Source: Gnetum montanum (taxonomy: Eukaryota; Streptophyta; Gnetopsida; Gnetales; Gnetaceae). From it: DNA of 64,000 nt. The stretch is from NCBI GenBank assembly GCA_015680685.1, contig MNCI01003605.1, forward strand, positions 432,437 to 496,436, written 5' to 3'. Below the pieces are notes generated by a model. That model did not search any database. It had not been told where the DNA came from and saw only the letters and a list, made by a program, of their open reading frames with translations. A program made the translations under genes and the position numbers. Shown here in pieces: positions 57,390 through 64,000 of the stretch (the stretch's first letter is position 1; every line of letters starts with the position of its first letter).

Positions 57390-57981
57390 TGATGAGTGGC
57401 GAGGTACCCCACTGGGCTACCAAGTAGTCACACTTAAATGCTTGTAATCAAGTCGTACTCCTTCCTCTTTTAGGAGTTTAAGGGTGAGAGACTAATCACG
57501 ATGAGTAACCGATTCCTTGACTAGCTGTACACATCCTTAGATGCTCGTAATCAAGTCGTACTCACACCGTGCTATGAAAACAATAAATAACATTAAATAA
57601 ATAACAAATAAATAAACTAAGTGAATGTTGCAATGATGAAGTAATCTTGATCTTTATTGTCGGTCATGTGCGTGTCCAAGTATGGCACATTCGAATAAAG
57701 ACACTGTACAATTACATTCACCACACTACGGGGAGACACGGGAAAAAAATCTAACTCTGGAGGGATCAAATTGCCAGAGCTTCACTACTCTAAAACTGGG
57801 ATTCCGAACAAGGGAGAGCCATGTCTTATTTATAGATATGGCGGTGGACTGCGATATCGCGTACGCGATATCATAGGAGAAGACGTGATATTGTGTATGC
57901 AATATCGTGGGGGATGCGATATCGTATCAGCTGCGATATCGCGTACGCGATATCGTGGCCTGTGTGAATCGCATCTCATCA
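57390..57981 (-). repeat. Gat-1 5' LTR
   Basis: 592 bases, plus-strand TGATGAGTGG ... CATCTCATCA. Lacks about 365 bases present in the 3' LTR. TATAAATAAG at 57825-57834 (minus), followed on the plus strand by repeated GCGATATCGCGTACGCGATA-type palindromes (57849-57955). Confidence 0.9.
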
Positions 57982-58261
57982 ATGGTGTTAAGCATAGTCA
58001 CATATGCCCAAGGGGGGATGAGCATATTCAAAATTTTTCACAAAGTGGAAGGTGTCAACACATGTAGACCATTGCCTAACCATAGTTTTAGGCACATCTA
58101 TGTAGTAAAATAGTGAAAAATGAGTAAAGTACAAAAAAATGCAAAGAAAGAGAGAGAGAGAAGAAAAATACCACCCCAAATGGGATTGAGCATAGTTAAC
58201 ACAAAATGGGGTTAGAAGGTACATAGTGTACAATAGGTGCAGTGGATAATGTAGTCAAAGT
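57982..58261 (-). repeat. Tat-Y 5' LTR, right portion
   Basis: Continues the LTR interrupted at 33117: ggtgttaagcatagtca, gtttaggca, a GA-rich stretch, agcatagttaacac, matching 11390-11680. Begins with ATGGT, the right Gat-1 target duplication. Cut at 58262 by Tat-W. Confidence 0.8.
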
Positions 58262-59596
58262 TGTAACGACCAAAAACATCAGTGACTGGAATCACTAAGG
58301 GGTCAGTGAACACATAGCCTTAACCCTACCTCTACATGAGGGCCTTGCTAGAAATGGAGGCAGAGCACCCTAAATGATCTTGTTGATCAAATAGGGGCTT
58401 TTTCGATTGCAACCAAGATGGTGGGAACAACCAGGGGATGGCGTGGTTAGTTAAAATGCAAATGCAAATAATGCGAAATGGTGGTAAGTGTCAAAGTAGT
58501 GCTTCGTAGTGCTAAGTGTAGAGCATATCAATGAAATGGGGGTGAGCGGAGCTAAGGGTTTCAACTGAAACAATGGTATCAACCCATGAAGACTATCACT
58601 CAAGCATAGTGCAACATGGTGACAAGTGAAAAAAGTGCAAAAAGATGCAAGAAAAATGTAAGACAATGCTAGAAATAGAAGAGAGAAATGGAACACCACC
58701 CCAAATGGGGATGTAATTATCTCCAAAAGGGTCTTAGAAGGTATACAATGTATAATAGGCACAATGGAAGCACAGTCACAATCTCAGTGGTGTCAAGTTG
58801 TGAAGTCTAGCACTCACTGTGATGAACTCTACCTACAAAGTTGGTCATCACGATGTAGTGTTTTGCGAAGCTGCAATGGAGTTACAATGTACCATGTGGT
58901 GCAGGGTTGCAACGAGGCCATGGTGTATCGTGCGTTGTAACTATGCCTCTCTACTGATGTGGTGTGCTCAGGGTCTCGTTCACCCATGCATCTAAGTGCC
59001 AAGATGCCAAAATGCCAAATTCCAAATGAAAGTGTTAGCTGCCAACTAGCAAAAAATGGAAACATTCCCCCCCCCCCCCCCCCCCCCCNCATCCTATGTT
59101 ACATGCAAGACATGGGATGCTGGTCTTGTCTCGTGTTACACACAAGACATGAGATGTTGGCTGCTACGCTTCCATGCCAAATGCCTCTTCCATGCTAAGC
59201 TAGCTTGATAGCTTCTTGCTTGACACATAGGCAAAACTACCCACTAAAAAGTATGCTATGTTGGCTATACTCTAGAGTGTATCAGAACACTTAGAAAATT
59301 TTTTATTCAACTACTATTGACACTTTGAAAATTTTGCAAAACAAGCCTTGCTGCATGCTACGCTGGCTACACCAGGGAGTGTAGCACTAATATTCATAAC
59401 AAATATGACAATTTTTAACACTTAGAAAAATTTGCAAAAAGTGCCATCGTTCTAACACTTAGAAAAATTTTGCAAATCTAGTAGTTGGAGCTAACTACAC
59501 TTAACAATTAGAAAAATTTTGGAAAAGTGCCACCGTTTTGACACTTACTCAAATTTGTAGTTGAGATGCCTAAACCTAGAATTTTGTCATGTTTCA
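58262..59596 (-). repeat. Tat-W 3' LTR
   Basis: Starts TGAAACATGACAAAATTC in minus orientation and ends gtcgttaca. Matches 11148-12690. Contains a ~22-base poly-C run with one undetermined base (59067-59090). Carries TATGCTC / GAGTGTAG words. Confidence 0.8.
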
Positions 59597-60789
59597 ATGG
59601 TCCCTTTTTGTTAATGTCTTAAGAAGTGGCTTGAGAGACATTAACAAAGAATTGAAAAACACTACAACAGACATGGCACCAACATCATTCATTGATACCT
59701 AATCAAGTGTCACTTCACCACACTCAAGAGTGTTATGTATAAGGGTATGTTGGGGCAAAGTGTATAGGAAATGTGCTAGGGAGATAAAATGCAAGTAGAG
59801 GAAATAAAATGCAAATAGTATATCATGATGCAAGATGCAAGATGCAAAGTCAACATAGCTAACGGTGACCATGACATGAAGTGGCTTTCCCTTGAAAAAT
59901 TGACCTCTTTTTGAAGTGCTCATGAGAGAGTCAAAGTTGATCTAAGGTAGGGCTAGTTTCAAGCTGCAGCATTGTCAATTTGCTTTTGGATGTGCTTTTC
60001 CTCGTTCTTTTTTTTTCTTCTTTTTCTTCTTTGCTTTGTGACAAGGAAAATCCTCATTGGGTTCAACTTACTACTAATTGCTAGCTACAAGGCATGGACC
60101 AGCAAGTAGATGGGCTTCATTTTGATGCAAATGCATTACATCTATAGGATAGGTGTTTCCTCCCCAGGATGAGTTGTGTTATATCTGCTTGAGCCTTGAC
60201 CAACCAACAGAGGCTCCTTATAGGATGAGTTGCATTATGTCTGACATGGATTCTATAGTTGACATGAGGAGAATGCCATGTGCATCATACTGCATATGCA
60301 TCAAAGGGATGTGCAATCATGAGTATGTGGGGAATGAGAGGCTATTATCATGAAGGAGTGGATGTGCATAGGTTGTAATGGAATGAGGGGGATGTACACT
60401 CTTGAGTGGATTAACTAGTCTAATCATGCATATCAGAGCAATGTGACAACTCACCGTTGCGATGAGATGCATCTCTACATGACCACTTCTGAGGCTTTGT
60501 CCTACAAACAAAACTCTGAGAAGATAAGAAAATCACACAACATGAAATGAAAATAAAAATGCTAGATGTGAAGATGTTGCAAGTGTTTGATATGAAGATG
60601 CTACAAATGTGTTAAATGCTATGCCAACTACAAGTTCTTAGGAAGCTAGTGAAATTACCAGGGTGATGATGCTATGAGTCCTCCAAAAGCTACATTGAAG
60701 GTAGGTGCTTTAAAAGATCAATAAAATGATAGGAGGGGATGATGCTGTGAGTGCCCCAATGGTTTCTACAATGGTAGGTGTTGGAATAG
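59597..60789 (-). other. Tat-W 3' UTR with probable intron (60502-60658)
   Basis: Collinear with Tat-Y 12691-13805 (e.g. aataggtgtttcctccc.aggatga). Donor CTG|GTAATT at 60658 and acceptor TTTGTAG|GACAAAGCC at 60502. No gene. Confidence 0.6.
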
Positions 60790-61010
60790 ATCAATAACAT
60801 GCTAGTTTAAAGTCCTAGTAGACTATGAACCTAGGTTAAGATCCTAGCAGATAGTGATGTGCTAGTTTATAGTCCTAGAAGACTATTGGGTGCTAGTTTA
60901 ATGTTGTAGCAGATGAGCTATTATGCTAGTTTAACATCATAACACAAGGACGATCTATGCTAGTTTATAGTCATAGGGGACTGTTTGTGCTAGGTTTTTG
61001 GATCATGGCA
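60790..61010 (-). repeat. Tat-W spacer-repeat array
   Basis: About seven units of the tagttta(a/t)(a)gtcctagtagact type, core TAAACTA on the minus strand, equivalent to array 3 of Tat-Y and Tat-Z. Confidence 0.8.
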
Positions 61011-61600
61011 AATGAGTGCTTATCTTGCTTGTGTGAAGTGTGATGCTGCATGCATAGTCATGCTATCTACCAGCCAAATCCTTAAAAAATCAACTAGAAA
61101 AACAACATCAAGTAGCACCTATCATAAATAGAGTTAAAATGCACAAATGAATAGAAAGTAATGTAAAAAGTGATAATTTTAGGTCTTTCCAGGTCACAAT
61201 TGTACTTTAAATCCTTTTCAGGCCATGTGTTTTTTTTCTATAGTTTCAGTTGTATGACTTTTATGTATTTTTGATGTTTTTCAAATGCAATGCATAAGCT
61301 AAGGTGATGAATGCATAAACAACAAAAAAATTCATGGACAATGAAATGCATGATCTAAGCAAGTAAGAAAAATGTAAATATGTAGGCTAGTGTGATGCAA
61401 ACAAAAGTTTAAAATGCATGGCAAGTGGAGGTAAGGGGTAGGCAAGCACCTAGCGCATTTTTGGCCAAGGGAGTGCCTTTATTAGGTAGTTTTTTCCTAA
61501 TTTGGTTTGGATTAGAGAACACACAGGGCTCAGGATCCTTTGAGAGGTTGTTGGCTTCAACCACTCATTTAGGTATGTCAACCTTAAGCATTACATTGGT
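61011..61600 (-). other. Tat-W deletion zone between array and protease
   Basis: 61080-61200 matches the stretch just outside the Tat-Y pol exon (17470-17620: caagt.gcaccta, atgcacaaatg, aaagtaatgtaa). 61240-61600 matches 23700-24060. So pol and the antisense gene are both missing between neighbouring border segments. Confidence 0.65.
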
Positions 61601-61639
61601 TACTGAAAATGCATCACCAAAAAACTCCACCTCCAATAC

Positions 61640-62131
61640 TTACTTCATGTCTATGTTGTGGGTAGCCAAAGGGGGGACATTATCACTATGGATGATAACT
61701 TGACCACCTTCGTATGGATGGTGGACTTCTAGGTGGATGGGAGAGGAAATGACCCATAGTTGGGTTAGCCAAGGCCTGCCTAAAATCAGGTTGAAGCTTG
61801 GCATCTCCTCTATGACAATGAAATCTACACTAGTGATGAAATGCTCTCCTACCATGAAGGCTAAGTTGATTGTACCCCTGATGGCGATGCATGATCCATT
61901 GAAGGATTTTAGACACACAGTTTTGGTTGGCCTAATTTCATTAGCTAGGCCTAGCTTGTCGATGATGGAGTACAAGACTACATTTATTGTTGCACCATCA
62001 TCAACATGCACTCTGTGAATGGTGCACTGCCCAACACATATTCTAATTGATAGTGGAGTTGTAGTGACCTTCCCTCCTTTAGGGTTAATCTTGAGTGCAT
62101 TCTGGCAAAATGCTAGAGATGTTGAATCCAA
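61640..62131 (-). pseudogene. Tat-W protease (open frame)
   Basis: 163 open codons: SIRICVGQCTIHRVHVDDGA, SFNGSCIAIRGTINLAF, VIEEMPSFNLILGRPWLTQL, HHPYEGGQVIIHSDN. Same motifs as Tat-Z (VDDGA, LILGRPWL). The conserved catalytic and structural motifs look intact although the rest of the element is not. Confidence 0.85.
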
Positions 62132-63355
62132 TTCCTATGGTGCAAGGGGCAACGTCATGCATGGATGGTGTTCTCATCTGCAAGGATGTCCTCCATAATA
62201 GGAATGGATGCCAACATCCAGGCCAATGCTTGGCGGTGAGAAAATAAGGTCATGACTAGGTCATACAAGCTTAACATTATTTTCTTTTTCGTGAGCATTT
62301 GTTTCACCTAGGCTGGTGTAGTTACGAAGTTCTTATCATCAACTATTGTGTTGGCCTTGACTTCCTCCATGTGGCTTGAGAGATAGATCTCTCATGGAAG
62401 GGACTTGGGCTTTGGGTTTCTTAGCCTGCTTAGGGGTAAGGGCCCAAATGTTTGGTTATTTCTTATTGGTTGTGGACTTTGCTTCAACCATGGGGGTTAT
62501 AAGGTGCTCATTCATCCTCTTGCATTACCATTTGGTATGCCTACGTAGGTTGCTAGTGGGGTCAACCCTTGAAGAAGGAGGGATTGAGACATTACCCATT
62601 GTTGGGCTTTAGGTAGGTTAGGGGCCATCATGTTGTTGCACCCTTATGAAAAATGGTGATTTAGAAGTTGTTGCGAGGCCAACTTATTGTGGCACCTTGA
62701 TGACAGATGGTTTCTTAGTGGTTATTGTTGCTGCATCATGTCAGTTTAACATCTTAGTAGATGATTGATGTGGAACCTTGATCACAAAGGGTGTTGCAAG
62801 TGCCCAAGGTGCTTCTTTGATAATAAAGAAGGGCCTCTTGCTTGTGGAGGCCAAGGGGATCCTTTCCTTGCTAGGAGACACACAAATCATAAAAGGTTTT
62901 ATGTAGGTTTAGATTTTCCACCTACGCTAATGGAGTTTATGACATAGGAGGTGTCATCTGCATTGGATCAGCTTGCTGCATTGAGCACCAATTCACCCCA
63001 TTCTATCATTCTTTTCAAGTCATCTTGCAAAGCATGATAATTTTTCCTACTATGGCCAAATAGCTAGTGGTAATGATAGTATTGGTCTAGTTGGAAATGT
63101 TGTGGGATCGGAGCTTATTTGATACTACTAAGGTGGGGTTCCTTAGTAGTTTGCAGTACCTTTCATGTCATTGGTGGGCAATTTCTGATACTCATTTGTG
63201 TTGGATTTGCCTAACTTTCAAGAGTTGCTCCAATAATTTAGAGGATTCTGTGGATAGTAGTGTATACTTTCAGCAATCCTTGTGCTCAAAGTTGGGCGTT
63301 GGGGCAACCCTTACCAATGTAGGTAATTGGTGTCAATGTTGATGGCTTTGTGAGC
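62132..63355 (-). pseudogene. Tat-W gag C-terminal part
   Basis: Minus-strand fragments include SSKLLEQLLKVRQIQHK near 63200 (Tat-Z: PSQLFHQLLKAGLMKHK) and, nearer the protease, Pro-rich decayed frames. Multiple stops and frameshifts. The N-terminal half is deleted at about 63360. Confidence 0.7.
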
Positions 63356-63359
63356 TAGG

Positions 63360-64000
63360 GCCTTGGACTGCTTAGCCATCAAAAATAGTGTAGCATGTAG
63401 TGTTCTACAAAAATAGTGCTACAGTGTACCATCTAGTGTAGGGTTTCAACAGGGCCATAGTATACTATGCAATGCAGCTATGCTTCTCTACCGATGTGGT
63501 GTTCTTTAAGTCTCATTCACCCATAGATCTAAGTGCCAAGATGCCAAAATTCCAAATTCCAAATGCAAATCGATGAAAAATGGAAGCTCCCCCTTCTAAA
63601 ACATTAGGGCATAGTGGTATTTATAGGGCTAGGGTTAGCCCAAAATTTAGATCAGGTGCCACATGGTAGTGTGGTAGGTGGGACCACAAGAAAAATTCAA
63701 AAAAATTTCTAAGTCTAGAGGTGACTAGAAAAAGTTCAAAAATTTTCTAACTTTGGTTGCTACACTTGTCCCGTGTTACGTGTGAGACACGAGATGTTGG
63801 TTGCTATGCTCGTCTCATGTTACATGCAAGACATAGGACATTGGCTACTATGCTTCCATGCCAAATGCCTTTTCTATGCTGAGCTAGCTTGATAGCTTCT
63901 TGCTTGACACTTAGGAAAAACTGGCCACTAAAAAGTGTGCTACACTAGCTACACCCTAGAGCATAGTAGGAAAATTGAGAGTGTAGTAGAACACTTAGAA
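63360..64000 (-). repeat. Tat-W 5' LTR, partial
   Basis: Matches 58850-59290 of the 3' LTR (tctaagtgccaagatgccaaaat, gacatgagatgttggctgc, ctagcttgatagcttcttgcttgac). A TATAAATACC box lies near 63618 (minus). Continues past the window. Confidence 0.8.

Larger units (their letters stand above)
33118..57981 (-). mobile_element. Gat-1: large non-autonomous LTR element inserted in the Tat-Y 5' LTR
   Basis: LTRs at 33118-34073 and 57390-57981 with matching ends (TGAT.AG ... CTCATCA). They are flanked by a 5-base target duplication, ACGGT (33113-33117) and ATGGT (57982-57986), one transition apart. The outer flanks rejoin into a Tat-Y LTR. A tRNA-Asp-like primer site lies at the right LTR, so the element reads on the minus strand. 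It contains gag, an assembly gap and a long coiled-coil ORF split by Tat-Z. Net of Tat-Z it is about 7.5 kb. I found no protease, RT or integrase. Confidence 0.85.
11148..58261 (-). mobile_element. Tat-Y: Tat-lineage LTR retrotransposon with antisense gene, split by Tat-X and Gat-1
   Basis: Minus orientation. Order from 5' to 3': 5' LTR (58261-57982 and 33117-32886, split by Gat-1), primer site, gag (split by Tat-X), protease, antisense gene, pol and 3' LTR (12690-11148). Without the two insertions it is about 17 kb, close to Tat-Z (17.3 kb), which has the same architecture. LTRs of both begin TGAAACACCAC and both have a primer site of the TTGGCGCTAGAAG type followed by a GC-rich tail. The element is decayed: there are stops throughout, and RT lacks its catalytic box. 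Confidence 0.85.
58262..64000 (-). mobile_element. Tat-W: internally deleted relative of Tat-Y
   Basis: Minus orientation: 3' LTR 58262-59596, 3' UTR, spacer array, protease 61640-62131, gag C-terminus to about 63350, then a 5' LTR that runs off the window. pol and the antisense gene are absent. The 5' part of gag, the primer site and the end of the 5' LTR are also gone (junction near 63360). Confidence 0.8.

Noticed and set aside
59067-59090. Poly-C tract as a structural element
   Set aside because: Homopolymer run with an undetermined base; related LTR copies have only a few C residues there, so it may be slippage or assembly error.

Overview
The window is repeat-dominated nuclear DNA of a seed plant with a large, slowly purged genome. 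It is almost entirely nested, decayed LTR retrotransposons of the plant Ty3/Gypsy Tat and Athila-like groups, plus one block of captured host-gene fragments: LRR receptor kinase, class III peroxidase, polygalacturonase, PEP carboxylase and WNK kinase. I found no intact host gene, rRNA, tRNA or CRISPR array. Reading frames are broken mostly by single stop codons rather than frameshifts, as expected from deamination of methylated cytosines. I cannot name the species. There is a 639-base assembly gap at 56099-56737.

Layout. 1-355 is a partial LTR of the 'Gat' family (GATATCGCG palindromes). 356-2900 is a short LTR element without genes. 2904-5650 is a minus-strand Athila-like protease-RT remnant (G2). 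5852-11147 is a plus-strand Gypsy remnant (G1: integrase and start of a 3' LTR), interrupted by the host-gene chimera. Tat-Y (minus; 11148-58261) sits inside the G1 LTR. Tat-Y carries two insertions: Tat-X (25995-31645) in its gag and Gat-1 (33118-57981, 5-base target duplication) in its 5' LTR. Gat-1 in turn carries Tat-Z (plus; 35971-53290, 5-base target duplication) inside its second ORF. Tat-W (minus; 58262 to the window end) is an internally deleted relative of Tat-Y.

Most interesting content. Tat-Y and Tat-Z share an unusual plan: gag-protease, then a large gene on the OPPOSITE strand, then a separate pol exon (RT, two RNase H domains, integrase). The antisense gene has at least seven exons with GT-AG introns of about 75-150 bases and near-identical exon lengths in the two diverged elements. 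In Tat-Z it has its own TATA box, and its leader is filled with the same short words as the LTR. It would encode about 1000 residues. The first large exon resembles the FCP1/NIF (HAD-type) phosphatase domain, but the catalytic aspartates are missing in both copies. Arrays of a short spacer motif (core TAAACT) mark the module borders, and Tat-W looks like a derivative from which the pol and antisense modules were lost at these arrays.

Gat-1 has gag and a long coiled-coil second ORF with a U3-like promoter of its own, but no recognisable pol, so it looks non-autonomous. All elements in the window carry disabling lesions.
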